From positions 124,001 to 188,000 of the forward strand of contig NZ_SACS01000001.1 of the NCBI RefSeq assembly GCF_004005945.1: DNA of 64,000 bases, read 5' to 3'. Position numbers and translations under genes: made by a program. This document shows, one piece after another, positions 17,103 through 26,845 of this stretch. Origin of the DNA: Rheinheimera riviphila. Its GTDB lineage: Bacteria; Pseudomonadota; Gammaproteobacteria; Enterobacterales; Alteromonadaceae. How positions within the stretch are numbered: position 1 is the stretch's first letter; each line of letters opens with the position of its first letter. Below the pieces are notes generated by a model. The model saw only the letters and a list, made by a program, of their open reading frames with translations. It ran no database searches and had not been told where the DNA came from.

Positions 17103-19313
17103 TCAGGGCTTACCCTGTGCTGCCGTTGCCGCTTGTTTTAGCCAGACGACATCCGCAGTACCCGACTTTTCCTGAACATAATACAACTGATCCTGCAGGA
17201 AATCGGCATAGAGGCCATCGGGCAAGGTATCGGCAGAAAGTGCAAGCTGTTGTGGCTGCTTGTGGTGCCACGGCAAAAACATCAGTTGCCGAGATTTATC
17301 ATCACCACTAAGCCAATACAATCCAAGATGGTTGGTCACCCAACGCTCAGCAAATCCGACCCGCCAGTCCACTGCAGCTGGCAAAGGCTTCGAGCTGCCA
17401 TCGGCTAACGACCACAGCTGCAACTCTGGCTGTTGACTTAACTGCAGCACCAAAAAACCTTCCGGGCCACAACGCACATCGGTCACTTGTTGTTTAAGTT
17501 GTGTGGGTTGCTGCTGTTGGTCAAAACTCAACAGACTCCAGCCTTGCTCTGACCATTGCGTCCAAAACAGTTGTTGTTGGCAAACCGTCACTCTGGCCGG
17601 ACGCTCAATCGGTTGCAATGTCAGCTGGCCATTGAATAAATCTACCTGATACAGCTGTAAATCGATCAGCGCAAACAGGTTGTCGCCGAACCACAACAGC
17701 TGGCTAATCTGTCTTTTACCTTCAAAATGGGTGAGTTGCGCTACAGTGTCTGCATGTTGTAGCCAGATCTGCGCCGCGCCGGAGCGCTCTGAGACAAAAG
17801 CAATTTGCCTGCTGTTAATCGCCATCGCGTAATCATCTTTATTGCTGGCAAAGGACAAATCTGAGACAAAGGCCGATTGGCTGGTGCTGCCTTGCAGCGT
17901 TAACGGATAAACGTCTTTGCCATGGCCAAACGAATTTACCGCGACAATATCTTCACCCAGTCGTGTTGCTAAGCGGAAATAACCATGCGCGGTATTCAAC
18001 TGGATCACCCGCCCGGATGCCAGCGGATAGACCAGCAATGACTCGGCGGAGCTGATTAACAGGTTTTGACCCGGCCAGGGGGCGATGGAGTGAATGACAA
18101 AAGAAAAATCTTTCAGCCGTTCCATCTGCTCACTTTGCAAGTCAAACTCGAACAACGAACTGGAATGGAAGTCTTTTTCCAGCACCAGGTACAACTTCTG
18201 CTGCTGCACAACCAGATTGGCCGGACGGCGGAAATTGTTGGAGAACTGAAACAACAAACGGGCACCACTTTGATTGACGGCAAGCCCGGCAAGAGGACGT
18301 TGCCATAACTGACTGTTACCGCTGGCAATATCCTGCTCTAACCAATACAGATGCTGAGCATCGCGGGCCAGACTCTGCATAAAAATACGCTGGCAGCTGA
18401 ACAAAGCTTCAGGTTCACTGGTCGCCAGCGCCGTCGACTGGCGATAGAAATGACACTGCCCCTGGCGGCTGCCCTGAAACAAAAAGTGCTGATGGTCAAG
18501 CCAGACGGCCTGACTCATGGCATCAAAACCGGTGTTGGACAGCGTTTTACGATGATTGGATAAATCGTGTTTCAGCCAGCGCCATTGCCGTTGTTGTGGT
18601 GCGAGGTAATGATAAAACAGCGACTGCTGCTCAGGATGTAGCAACGGCGCCACTTCATCACCGGCCATCGCACTGACAGTCAGCATCTGACTGTAAACCG
18701 GTTGCCGGGTGTGTTTGCCGAGGTTGATTAAAGTGACCGCAAACACCAGCAGCACCAGCACCACCAGGATTGCGCTCAGTAACCAATACCATAACCCTGG
18801 TCGCATCTGATCTGGCCGGCCTTGATCTAGATGCATAGTGACCGTCAGCGGTTCCGGATTATTTGGATGCTGTGCCGATGAGACAGAGCCGGCCCCACCC
18901 ATTTTTGCTTCCGGCCAACATGGATTGGCAGTTTCGCTGGCAGCGACCGATTCAGCCACAAAGTTGCCAACCGACAGTGTCTCCAGCTGCAGCTCGGCCT
19001 TCCAGCGATAACCGCGCTTCGACAAAGTTTCAATACAGTCTTGTCCGGCCATCCCAGGCTGCAGCGTCTTGCGAAGACTGGCGACGGCACGCATCACGGC
19101 ACCATCAGTGCCTTCACCTTCAGGCCAGACGTCGTCCATTAACTGATCTTTGGAAATCACTTGTTGAGGGTGTAGCAGAAAATAATTGAGCAGTTGATGC
19201 AAGCGGGGTTCGAGTTTGCACACCGGTGCCGGCTCATCGGCGCGCAATAACCGGCCGGTCGCCCGTTCAAAGCGCCAGTTGGCAAAACAAATCAGAGGTT
19301 CGGCATAATGCAT
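17103..19313 (-). CDS. CadC/ToxR-type transmembrane transcriptional regulator with periplasmic propeller-like domain
   Basis: The 736-aa protein has an N-terminal OmpR-type winged helix (about residues 8-105: DQLMDDVWPE, TDGAVMRAVASLRKTL, CIETLSKRGYRW), a linker, one membrane helix (about 174-197) and a large C-terminal region of repeating beta segments that should be periplasmic. This is the one-component membrane sensor layout of CadC. The start is ATG 19313, preceded by an excellent GGGGAGG ribosome site; the open frame to 19391 lacks one. It is convergent with hemL. A small secreted peptide gene and a second regulator of the same design lie just upstream. The signal sensed is unknown. Confidence 0.88.
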   Translation of the reverse strand: MHYAEPLICFANWRFERATGRLLRADEPAPVCKLEPRLHQLLNYFLLHPQQVISKDQLMDDVWPEGEGTDGAVMRAVASLRKTLQPGMAGQDCIETLSKRGYRWKAELQLETLSVGNFVAESVAASETANPCWPEAKMGGAGSVSSAQHPNNPEPLTVTMHLDQGRPDQMRPGLWYWLLSAILVVLVLLVFAVTLINLGKHTRQPVYSQMLTVSAMAGDEVAPLLHPEQQSLFYHYLAPQQRQWRWLKHDLSNHRKTLSNTGFDAMSQAVWLDHQHFLFQGSRQGQCHFYRQSTALATSEPEALFSCQRIFMQSLARDAQHLYWLEQDIASGNSQLWQRPLAGLAVNQSGARLLFQFSNNFRRPANLVVQQQKLYLVLEKDFHSSSLFEFDLQSEQMERLKDFSFVIHSIAPWPGQNLLISSAESLLVYPLASGRVIQLNTAHGYFRLATRLGEDIVAVNSFGHGKDVYPLTLQGSTSQSAFVSDLSFASNKDDYAMAINSRQIAFVSERSGAAQIWLQHADTVAQLTHFEGKRQISQLLWFGDNLFALIDLQLYQVDLFNGQLTLQPIERPARVTVCQQQLFWTQWSEQGWSLLSFDQQQQPTQLKQQVTDVRCGPEGFLVLQLSQQPELQLWSLADGSSKPLPAAVDWRVGFAERWVTNHLGLYWLSGDDKSRQLMFLPWHHKQPQQLALSADTLPDGLYADFLQDQLYYVQEKSGTADVVWLKQAATAAQGKP

Positions 19314-19442
19314 GAAGGCCTCCCCGGGCAAATTAGCTCCGGGGAGTATACATGAAAGTAGTTGTTCTTTAAGACTATTAGGATGAACCAAGGGTGTTTA
19401 AAATTGCATTTTTACGCAAAGAAAAACAGACCCCATTTCCGG

Positions 19443-19658
19443 TTAGCCTCGATCTAGGTGTACCTCACAAACTGGGTAACCGTCGTCGCATTCATAACCT
19501 CCATCCGGTTCTTCTTGATCGTCGTCTTTAGGTGCTGGCGGTACCTCTTGGCTTAGCTGCAAAATTGTCGGATGCACGGTAATTGCCATCGCCTGCTCGG
19601 CGTAAATAACAGCGGCCAAGACGACTGTACCAAATAAATAAAACTTAACATGTTTCAT
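19443..19658 (-). CDS. Small secreted acidic peptide, 71 aa precursor
   Basis: I do not recognise a family. The precursor has a clear signal peptide (KFYLFGTVVLAAVIYAEQAMA, cleavage after about residue 25), leaving a mature peptide of about 46 residues. That peptide has an acidic run (KDDDQEEPDGG) and two cysteines six residues apart (ECDDGYPVCE) that could form a disulfide after export. An ideal AAGGAG ribosome site lies 5 bases before the ATG, which argues strongly that this short frame is a true gene. It sits between two CadC-type sensor regulators, all on the minus strand, suggesting a functional link. Confidence 0.7.
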   Translation of the reverse strand: MKHVKFYLFGTVVLAAVIYAEQAMAITVHPTILQLSQEVPPAPKDDDQEEPDGGYECDDGYPVCEVHLDRG

Positions 19659-19759
19659 GTGAACTCCTTATTGGCTGTCGGAAAATCTAACGCCAATAAA
19701 ACAGATTCAATGCCTTTCTAACCTGACGAAAATACGACAAAACACTGATAAATTTTCAC

Positions 19760-21916
19760 TTAAGGTAATTCCGCAATATCTAAATTTCCTAACGTACTAG
19801 TTGCTACATAAAAAAACCGCTCATCCAAACTAACAGAAAATCTGCGCATAGAACGGCGAGTCCCACGATCCAGACTTGTCAACTGGCGGCTTGCCAGGTC
19901 AAAGCATCGTATATCCAGCGTGCCATCATTCAGAATGGTACTGTAATACAAAGCTTTATTGCGCAATACAAAATGGGGGATTAACACCCCTTTGGAATCG
20001 ATTGCCAGCTCAATTACTTCACCACTGGCGAGCAAGTGCAATTCATAGCCGGCATCACTGCTCCTTCGTACCACCTGATATTGGCCATCAGGGCTTTCCT
20101 GGAAATAATCTAAATCCAGTGCTACCACTGATTGATCAAGAGTCTGAGTATCAGTTTTTAATATTTGCCAGCGTCCTTGTACTGCATTGCTGAAATAAAC
20201 AAAACGACCATCATGACTCCAGCTGGGGTTGCGGGCGGTCTGGCCTGTTTTGCTTACTAACAATGGAGGTTGTCCAACGGCAAAAATCCAGATTTCAGTG
20301 CCGACACTGGCCAATAACCGCTGACCATCTGGTGAAAACACCATCTCACGCAACGTTATCCAGCTTTTAAAATCGCTGACCTGCACTTGCCTGCCATCCG
20401 GATAATGAAACCAGAACTGAAATAAACCGTTGCGATTTGACAAAACGGCAGAAGGGGAATCCTCGTCAAAACCGACTTGGATCATCCGTTCACTGCGACT
20501 GGATTCAAACACCAGCTCATTAACTGGATTTGGATTGGTCAGCGAGTTGTTTATTTTCATAATGGTGGTGCGGCGAAATTGCCCGATGGATGCCAACAAA
20601 CGGTTTTGTGCGCTGACGGTCAGTTCAAGCGCATCATTGTCGGTCTGAAATATGGTTTCGACTTTTTTGGTGTTGATGTCAATAGTAGCGATACTATTCG
20701 GTGTTGCCGGATAAATAATTTTGCTGTCGTTATCATACCAGTCGACATTGGTAGGGTAGCTATGTTCCAGTTGAATAAGCATTTCAGTGCTGCGATTCTC
20801 CAAATCCAATAACCAGATTTGCCCCCCCCCACCACCACCCACATCTCGCATAAATACCAATCGATTACCTTGTTTGGCAAAACGCGCGGCAAAATCACCA
20901 ACACTGGTCGGCGGCGGGGTAGTTAGCTGCTCGACCTTGCCGCCAAACACTGGGTATAACATCAATACCGAATTCGACATATTCTCCGGGTTACTAGGGA
21001 ATACAATTGAAGCACCATCCGGCGACCAGCTTATCCGACCTGTCAGACTGTGGGTGCCGCAGTGAGTTAACACTTCATCACTGGCGACCCCACTAAAATC
21101 GCCATGAAGGGTCAGCAACCTTAATTCACATTGCTGGCCACGTCTAATCTTTAAATAAGCCAATGCTTTGCCATCCGGTCGCCAGGCGGCATTGGAAATA
21201 CTGGTGCTATCATCGACCAACACTATCTGATCGTTATTCTGCATATTTTGCAGGATTAACTGCTGGCCTGGTTGTTCATTAAAATGGTTGTACACCAGAT
21301 GTTGACCATCAGGTGACATCGCCGCATACATTTCCAAACCTTTTAAACTGGTAATTGGCACAAAGCGCTTAAAGGGCACCCCGGCGACTTCGTCAGCAGG
21401 CAGATAAAACTGCTGCCAAGCCAAATAAAACAAGCCACAACAGAGGATAGAAACCATCGCAACCCAGCGATACCACCGCACGGGGCGCACCGGTTTGCTG
21501 GCAACGACCACTGAGGGCGCTTCCACGACTGCTATTTCTGCAACAGGCGCAGGCGCTTCAACCACAGCGATAACTTCTACCACCGGCGCAATAAAGCGAA
21601 AACCACGTTTGGGGATAGTTTCGATATAACGTGGTTCGCGACTGTCATCGCCAAGGGCAACCCGCAATACCCGGATCACCCGGGAAATACGGCCGTCGGA
21701 CACGTCACGCACGCCCCAGACATCCGCCAGAATTTCATCTCTGGTGATCAGACGACCCGCATTAACGATAAAGTAGTTCATTGCCTTTTGGCATAAATTG
21801 TCTAAATCGGCAGTGGCGGTAACTTCGCCTAAAGTATCGACTTTTACCAGTTTGTCTTGCTCTGGTAAGTACCACCAATCACCGACTTTTAGCTGTTGTT
21901 CTGGTTTAGATGACAT
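19760..21916 (-). CDS. CadC/ToxR-type transmembrane regulator with TolB-like PD40 propeller domain
   Basis: The 718-aa protein has an OmpR-type winged helix (about residues 10-110: LITRDEILADVWG, GRISRVIRVLRVALG, YIETIPKRGFRF). A Val/Ala/Pro linker with a repeated VVEAP unit (118-140) and one membrane helix (149-168) follow. The periplasmic part carries TolB/WD40-like PD40 repeats (SPDGQHLVYNHF, RPDGKALAYLK, SPDGASIVFPS, SPDGQRLLASVG, SHDGRFVYFSN). It is separated from the secreted-peptide gene by about 100 bases. A run of nine G bases lies in the coding sequence (GGGGGG of DVGGGGGGQIW), a potential slippage site. The signal and targets are unknown. Confidence 0.88.
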   Translation of the reverse strand: MSSKPEQQLKVGDWWYLPEQDKLVKVDTLGEVTATADLDNLCQKAMNYFIVNAGRLITRDEILADVWGVRDVSDGRISRVIRVLRVALGDDSREPRYIETIPKRGFRFIAPVVEVIAVVEAPAPVAEIAVVEAPSVVVASKPVRPVRWYRWVAMVSILCCGLFYLAWQQFYLPADEVAGVPFKRFVPITSLKGLEMYAAMSPDGQHLVYNHFNEQPGQQLILQNMQNNDQIVLVDDSTSISNAAWRPDGKALAYLKIRRGQQCELRLLTLHGDFSGVASDEVLTHCGTHSLTGRISWSPDGASIVFPSNPENMSNSVLMLYPVFGGKVEQLTTPPPTSVGDFAARFAKQGNRLVFMRDVGGGGGGQIWLLDLENRSTEMLIQLEHSYPTNVDWYDNDSKIIYPATPNSIATIDINTKKVETIFQTDNDALELTVSAQNRLLASIGQFRRTTIMKINNSLTNPNPVNELVFESSRSERMIQVGFDEDSPSAVLSNRNGLFQFWFHYPDGRQVQVSDFKSWITLREMVFSPDGQRLLASVGTEIWIFAVGQPPLLVSKTGQTARNPSWSHDGRFVYFSNAVQGRWQILKTDTQTLDQSVVALDLDYFQESPDGQYQVVRRSSDAGYELHLLASGEVIELAIDSKGVLIPHFVLRNKALYYSTILNDGTLDIRCFDLASRQLTSLDRGTRRSMRRFSVSLDERFFYVATSTLGNLDIAELP
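20822..20830 (-). repeat. Nine-base poly-G tract inside the second CadC-type regulator
   Basis: On the coding strand GGTGGTGGT is followed by nine consecutive G, encoding six glycines. Homopolymer G tracts of this length are typical slipped-strand mispairing sites. A gain or loss of one base would truncate the regulator after about residue 365 and remove most of its propeller domain. Confidence 0.8.
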
Positions 21917-22048
21917 AGCCTGCTCAATTGACCTGTGTTAATAACCTGTGTTCCTGACCTGAACTGTCGATCTGCGTTGTCCTTGCTGACGTCCAGTTAT
22001 TGTGCAACTCCAGCTTGCTGATGACCCATTTGTTGATTAATCAGCCAA

Positions 22049-24295
22049 TCAATCACAATGTTGCTGCAAAGGCATTTCAACCCATATCACTGGCAATAAC
22101 AATACGTTAACGCAAGATTCTTCAACAAAACGGCCATTGGTCTTGCTGATAAACTGTTTTTGGACATTTTCAGGGACGGCCCGGAACAACGAATTTACGC
22201 CAAGCTGTTGAAAATATGTACTAAAAATTGGTAAAGCACCGCTACCGCCGGTCAAACCAATGGCTTTATTGTCATCTCGCCCCAGCCAGACCGTCAAACT
22301 GGTTTCATGATCAAAACCGGTAAACCAGCTGTCGCGATAATCACTGGACGTGCCGGTTTTACCTGCAAATTTTTGTCGTGGAAATTGGGCCGCCAGGCTT
22401 TGTGCCGTGCCGCTTTGGGTCGCTTGTTGCAGCGCAAACTGTAATAAATATGCGGCGGACGCATCAACCCGCTGCTGCGGTTTTGATTGGCGCTGATACA
22501 CCGCAGCGCCGTCATGGGTGGTGATGGCAGCAATCGTCGCAAGCTCTCGATATTGGCCTTTATTGGCAATGGTTTGATACAGTTGCGCCACTTCTAATGG
22601 ACTCATTTCTACTGCACCTAATAAAGACGAAGGTTGCAGTTTCACTTCCCGTTCCAGACCCAGCTGTTGTAATTCCTGCTGCAATGCCGGTAAACCGAGT
22701 TGCAAGCCAAGCCGCACCGTTGGTATGTTTAACGAGTCACTTAACGCAGACATCAGACTGACATTACCGCGGAATTTTTTGTCGTAATTGAGCGGCGACC
22801 AATTGCGGCTACCGCTTTTCAGCGTCAGTGGCGTATCTGCCAGTATTGTGCCCAGATGAAAACGTTGCGGCTGCTGCAGTGCCGTCAAATACACCACAGG
22901 TTTGATAATACTACCAATTTGCCGCTGCGCCGAAATCGCTCGATTGTAACCGGCGAAAGTTGTGTTACGGCCGCCAATAATGGCTGTTAATGCGCCTTGT
23001 TGATAGTCGGTCGCCACCACCGCCGCTTCAATGGCTGGATCCAGTTTCGCCACCCGCTTTAACACCGCTTGCTCGGCAGCTTGCTGCGCCATAGCGTCAA
23101 AATAAGTGAACACCCGGATGCCGTTTTGCAGCTGGGTTTTATCTTTCACCAGTTCGCGCAGTTCTTGCCGTACTTTGTCGATATATGCCGGAAACCGGCC
23201 TTTCAGATGCTCACCAATCGGGATCACATCCAGCGGTTGGCTGGTTGCGGCAAACCACTGCGTTTGATCGAGCAAACCGTGGTCGCGCATCATGCCCAAA
23301 ATTAAGTCGCGCCGATCTTCAGCCCGTTTTGGATAACGTCTTGGATCGTAATGCGACGGACCTTTGATAATGGCAATCAACAACGCATATTCATGCGGCC
23401 GCAATTCCGCCAAAGGTTTCCCAAAATACAGTTTGCTACCAAGCCCAAGCCCATGCACCGGATTGGCTTTAAATTGCCCCAGCGAAATTTCATTGAGGTA
23501 AGCTTCTAAAATTTGATCTTTGCTGTAGCGGTAATCCAGCACCAGCGCAATCAGCGCTTCATTCACTTTACGAAAGTAGGTGCGCTGTTGATTGGTATAC
23601 ATATTTTTGGCCAGTTGCTGGGTCAAAGTCGACCCGCCCTGCACTGTCTTACCGGCTTGTAAATTGGCCCAGAATGCCCGCAACACCGACCAGGCCGAAA
23701 CGCCATGGTGACTATAAAAGTCGCGGTCTTCTACCAGTAATAAGGTGTCTTTGATGGTCTTTGGCACCTGATCCAACACCAGTAACTCGCGATCTTCCTG
23801 CTCTGCGGCCACTAAATGCTGCAACAATTGCGGCTCTAGCTGGGCGTTGGTCAAAGCTTGGCGTTCGCGGCCGGTACTCAGGCTTTGTACAAATTCACCG
23901 GCGAACCCGACATGCAACAAAGTTGCGACCTGATGACCGGCCGGGAAATCAAAAGCGCGGCGAAACACGGACACCGTCTGACCACTGACATGGTATTGGC
24001 CAGGGCCGCTTAACCTTGGGTCTTCGCGATATTGCAAACGCTGCAGTTCATCCAGCATTTGCACTTGTGATAGATGTTTGCCCGGCGCTAAGGCCAATGA
24101 CCGGCCGTAGAGCTGCGCCGGAATTTGCCATTTCTGGCCGGAAAATAAGCTGGTGATTTTGCTATCAAGATAAATCAGGTAAATAAATAAGGTCAGCGTC
24201 AGCACCAAAGCTGCTTTTAAACAAAACCAACCAATGCTGTGATACAAAGGTTTCAGCGTATTGGCTTTTTTAGTTCTTGGTTTTCTCGGGGTCAT
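22049..24295 (-). CDS. mrcB: MrcB, bifunctional penicillin-binding protein 1B
   Basis: PBP1B polymerises and cross-links peptidoglycan. The 748-aa protein has a short basic cytoplasmic tail, one membrane helix (about 21-43), a UB2H-like region, a GT51 transglycosylase domain (catalytic Glu about 189 in LLVEDRDFYSHHG; GGSTLTQQLAKN) and a transpeptidase domain. The transpeptidase shows S462-x-x-K (GSIIKP), SDSLN as the SxN motif and KTGT. It overlaps hrpB by 4 bases (ATGA), the same gene pair as in E. coli. Length is slightly below the E. coli protein. Confidence 0.96.
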   Translation of the reverse strand: MTPRKPRTKKANTLKPLYHSIGWFCLKAALVLTLTLFIYLIYLDSKITSLFSGQKWQIPAQLYGRSLALAPGKHLSQVQMLDELQRLQYREDPRLSGPGQYHVSGQTVSVFRRAFDFPAGHQVATLLHVGFAGEFVQSLSTGRERQALTNAQLEPQLLQHLVAAEQEDRELLVLDQVPKTIKDTLLLVEDRDFYSHHGVSAWSVLRAFWANLQAGKTVQGGSTLTQQLAKNMYTNQQRTYFRKVNEALIALVLDYRYSKDQILEAYLNEISLGQFKANPVHGLGLGSKLYFGKPLAELRPHEYALLIAIIKGPSHYDPRRYPKRAEDRRDLILGMMRDHGLLDQTQWFAATSQPLDVIPIGEHLKGRFPAYIDKVRQELRELVKDKTQLQNGIRVFTYFDAMAQQAAEQAVLKRVAKLDPAIEAAVVATDYQQGALTAIIGGRNTTFAGYNRAISAQRQIGSIIKPVVYLTALQQPQRFHLGTILADTPLTLKSGSRNWSPLNYDKKFRGNVSLMSALSDSLNIPTVRLGLQLGLPALQQELQQLGLEREVKLQPSSLLGAVEMSPLEVAQLYQTIANKGQYRELATIAAITTHDGAAVYQRQSKPQQRVDASAAYLLQFALQQATQSGTAQSLAAQFPRQKFAGKTGTSSDYRDSWFTGFDHETSLTVWLGRDDNKAIGLTGGSGALPIFSTYFQQLGVNSLFRAVPENVQKQFISKTNGRFVEESCVNVLLLPVIWVEMPLQQHCD

Positions 24296-26793
24296 TTTAA
24301 CATCGCTTTTTTGGTTTTATTGGTGGGCATCGCTTGCAGCGGATCATCGGGCCAATAATGTTTAGGGTAACGACCTTTCATTTCTTTTTTCACGTCCTGA
24401 TAAGCATTTTGCCAGAAACTGGCCAAATCAGCGGTTTTTTGCAGCGGCTGCCGCCCGGGTGACAATAAGGTTACAATCACCGGCACCAAGCCTTTGCCAA
24501 CAGTTGGCGTGCTGCTTTGGCCAAACATTTCCTGAATGCGGATAGCGAGTTCGACTTGTACCTCTATCTGCGCTTCTTTCTGGCCACCAGCCTGCCCAAC
24601 CGCATGATAAACAAGCTTAATATCCGTTCCCAGCACTGAACGCCAACTGGCTGGCAGCAAAGAATTCAGCTGCTGCTGTTGTTGGTAATTCAGCTGCTGC
24701 CATAAAAGCGGGTACAGATCGAGTTTTTGTAACTGCGCCAGCGAGCTGATAGTTGCGAGAAACGGCTCCAACCAATGATGCATGGTGCTCGCCAGTGTCG
24801 GCAATGCCAGATCCGGCCAACCAGCGTCAGGTTGCAGCTTACGCGCTAACGCCAGCCGCTGTTGTAAATTTAACGCTGCATCAGTCCATTCCAGCAGCTG
24901 TAAACCCTTTTTATTCAGATAATCAACCCAGGCCGCACTGCGATCGGCAGCGCTCAGACTTTGACTGAGGTTTTTGCGTTTGAGCACCAAAGCGCCCAGT
25001 TGCTGTCGCTCTTCCGCCAGAAAACGCCCGGAACTTTCATCAAAAGCAAAATGTTTGATGGTGGTCAGCTGGCTTTGCCATTCCTGCGTTAACTCATCAA
25101 GCGTTAAGGTTGCAGCGGCGCTGACCCAGGCGTTATTGCCGACCAGGCGTAAATCAGCCACCACCAGATACGGGCTGTGCGCCAGCGCATCGTCCGGCGG
25201 TAATATGGCACCGGTGCCATTGGCCAGTAAATAACCCTGGCCCCGTTGCTGGGCGATACGGTCAGCAAAAGCATGACTGAGCAATAAACCGGTGATTTGC
25301 TCCGGCCAGGATGCATGTAACATGTCTGCAGATTGCCGAAGTGCTTGCAATAACTGGCGCACTTGCTGCTGGGCTTGTTGCCGGCTATGCCCTGCACGAA
25401 GCTGCGCCAATTGCGCCAACACATCAGTGCCATCAAACCGGCGGTTTTGTTCCAGCAATACTGCCAGCCAAGCCGCTAATGCAACGGCGCCCTGATAACC
25501 CTCTTGTTCAAACCGAACCGCGCGCAATAACATCGACGCCAGCCGCGGATCTGTTGGCAACTTCAGCATCGCTTTGCCATGGGCGGTCAGCTGATGTTGT
25601 GGATCTAAAGCGCCAAGCCAGCGTAAACATTGCTCCGCCGCCAGCAACTGCGTAGTCGGTGGTGGATCAAGCCAAAACAAATCCGCCACCTGACAGCCCC
25701 AACCGGCGATTTCCAGCCGTAGCGCCAATAAATCGGCCTGCAGAATATCCGGCGTGGTAAAGGCTGGCCTTCGCGCCCATTTTTCTGCGGTATCAATCCG
25801 ATAGCAAAAACCGGCACTGAGCCGCCCCGCCCGACCAGCGCGCTGGGTGGCCGAAGCCTGACTAATTTGCACCGTATCCAGTTTACTGAAACCCAATTTG
25901 GGCTGATACACCGCCTGGCGCGCCACTCCGGCATCAATCACCAGACTAATACCGTCGATGGTCAAACTGGTTTCGGCAATGTTGGTCGCCAGCACTATTT
26001 TGCGCTGACCGGGTGCTGATGGCGCAATAGCGCGTTGCTGCTCGGCTAACGACAATGAGCCGATTAAGGCAAACACCTGCACATCTGGCGGCAATTGCTG
26101 CTCAGTAAGATACTGAGCAGCGCGCTCTATCTCGCGTTGTCCCGGCAAAAATACTAAAAAACTGCCCTGATGTTCACTGAGTAATTGGCGCGCCAGTCTG
26201 GCACTTTGCAACCAGACATCTTCTTGCGTTGGCGCCACGTAACGAATGTCGACCGGAAAACTTCGACCATCACTATGTAATAGCGGCGCCGCGAGTTTTT
26301 CGCTTAAGTCTGCGCCAGCCAGCGTTGCCGACATAATCAGCAGCTTTAATTTGTCGTTGAGCTGCTGTACTTCCAGCGCTAACGCCAGCGCTAAATCAGC
26401 CTGCAGTGACCGTTCATGAAACTCGTCGAAAATCAGTAAATCGGTGGTTTCAAGGGCGGGATCTTGCTGAATTTTTCGGATCAACACGCCTTCGGTCACG
26501 ATCAACAAACGGGTGCGGGCAGAATATTGCTGCTCAAAGCGAATTTGATAACCGACAGTTTCGCCAACGGCTTCTCCCAGCTGCGCCGCCAGATAACTGG
26601 CGATACTTTTCGCCGCTAACCGACGGGGTTCCAGCATGATGATCGATTGACCGGCGAATTGTGGTTGTTGCAGCAAAAACAGCGGCAGATAGGTCGATTT
26701 ACCCGCGCCGGGTGGCGCAGTCAGCAGTACTTTGTGGTGATTTGCCAGCGCTTGTAACAGCGCCGGACAAATTTCAGCGACAGGTAAGGTCAA
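24292..26793 (-). CDS. hrpB: HrpB, DEAH-box ATP-dependent helicase
   Basis: The 833-aa protein has Walker A GAGKST (APPGAGKSTYLPL, about residues 26-38), the DEFH box (DEFHERSLQ, a DEAH variant typical of HrpB), SAT (IMSATLAG) and QRAGRAGR as motif VI, followed by the HrpB-specific C-terminal region. Its cellular role is not well defined. No ATG fits the start: TTG 26793 gives MTLPVAEICPALLQAL, matching HrpB N-termini, and no clear ribosome site precedes it. A hairpin lies just upstream. It is translationally coupled to mrcB. Confidence 0.93.
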   Translation of the reverse strand: MTLPVAEICPALLQALANHHKVLLTAPPGAGKSTYLPLFLLQQPQFAGQSIIMLEPRRLAAKSIASYLAAQLGEAVGETVGYQIRFEQQYSARTRLLIVTEGVLIRKIQQDPALETTDLLIFDEFHERSLQADLALALALEVQQLNDKLKLLIMSATLAGADLSEKLAAPLLHSDGRSFPVDIRYVAPTQEDVWLQSARLARQLLSEHQGSFLVFLPGQREIERAAQYLTEQQLPPDVQVFALIGSLSLAEQQRAIAPSAPGQRKIVLATNIAETSLTIDGISLVIDAGVARQAVYQPKLGFSKLDTVQISQASATQRAGRAGRLSAGFCYRIDTAEKWARRPAFTTPDILQADLLALRLEIAGWGCQVADLFWLDPPPTTQLLAAEQCLRWLGALDPQHQLTAHGKAMLKLPTDPRLASMLLRAVRFEQEGYQGAVALAAWLAVLLEQNRRFDGTDVLAQLAQLRAGHSRQQAQQQVRQLLQALRQSADMLHASWPEQITGLLLSHAFADRIAQQRGQGYLLANGTGAILPPDDALAHSPYLVVADLRLVGNNAWVSAAATLTLDELTQEWQSQLTTIKHFAFDESSGRFLAEERQQLGALVLKRKNLSQSLSAADRSAAWVDYLNKKGLQLLEWTDAALNLQQRLALARKLQPDAGWPDLALPTLASTMHHWLEPFLATISSLAQLQKLDLYPLLWQQLNYQQQQQLNSLLPASWRSVLGTDIKLVYHAVGQAGGQKEAQIEVQVELAIRIQEMFGQSSTPTVGKGLVPVIVTLLSPGRQPLQKTADLASFWQNAYQDVKKEMKGRYPKHYWPDDPLQAMPTNKTKKAMLK

Positions 26794-26810
26794 AACAGGG
26801 TCCAGATGAA

Positions 26811-26834
26811 GGAGCTGTCACAGCTCCTTTTTTT
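26811..26834 (+). terminator. Hairpin with T-run between pepB and hrpB, oriented to the plus strand
   Basis: GGAGCTG-TCA-CAGCTCC followed by TTTTTTT is a textbook intrinsic terminator on the plus strand, yet both flanking genes are on the minus strand. Read on the minus strand the stem is preceded by A7 and followed by TTCATC. It could still fold in the pepB-hrpB transcript, 18 bases before the hrpB TTG. Confidence 0.5.
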
Positions 26835-26845
26835 ATGTTTAAAGA

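Noticed and set aside
24617-25937. Several 60-110 codon frames inside hrpB
   Set aside because: They follow the codon bias of hrpB in other frames; hrpB itself is intact throughout.
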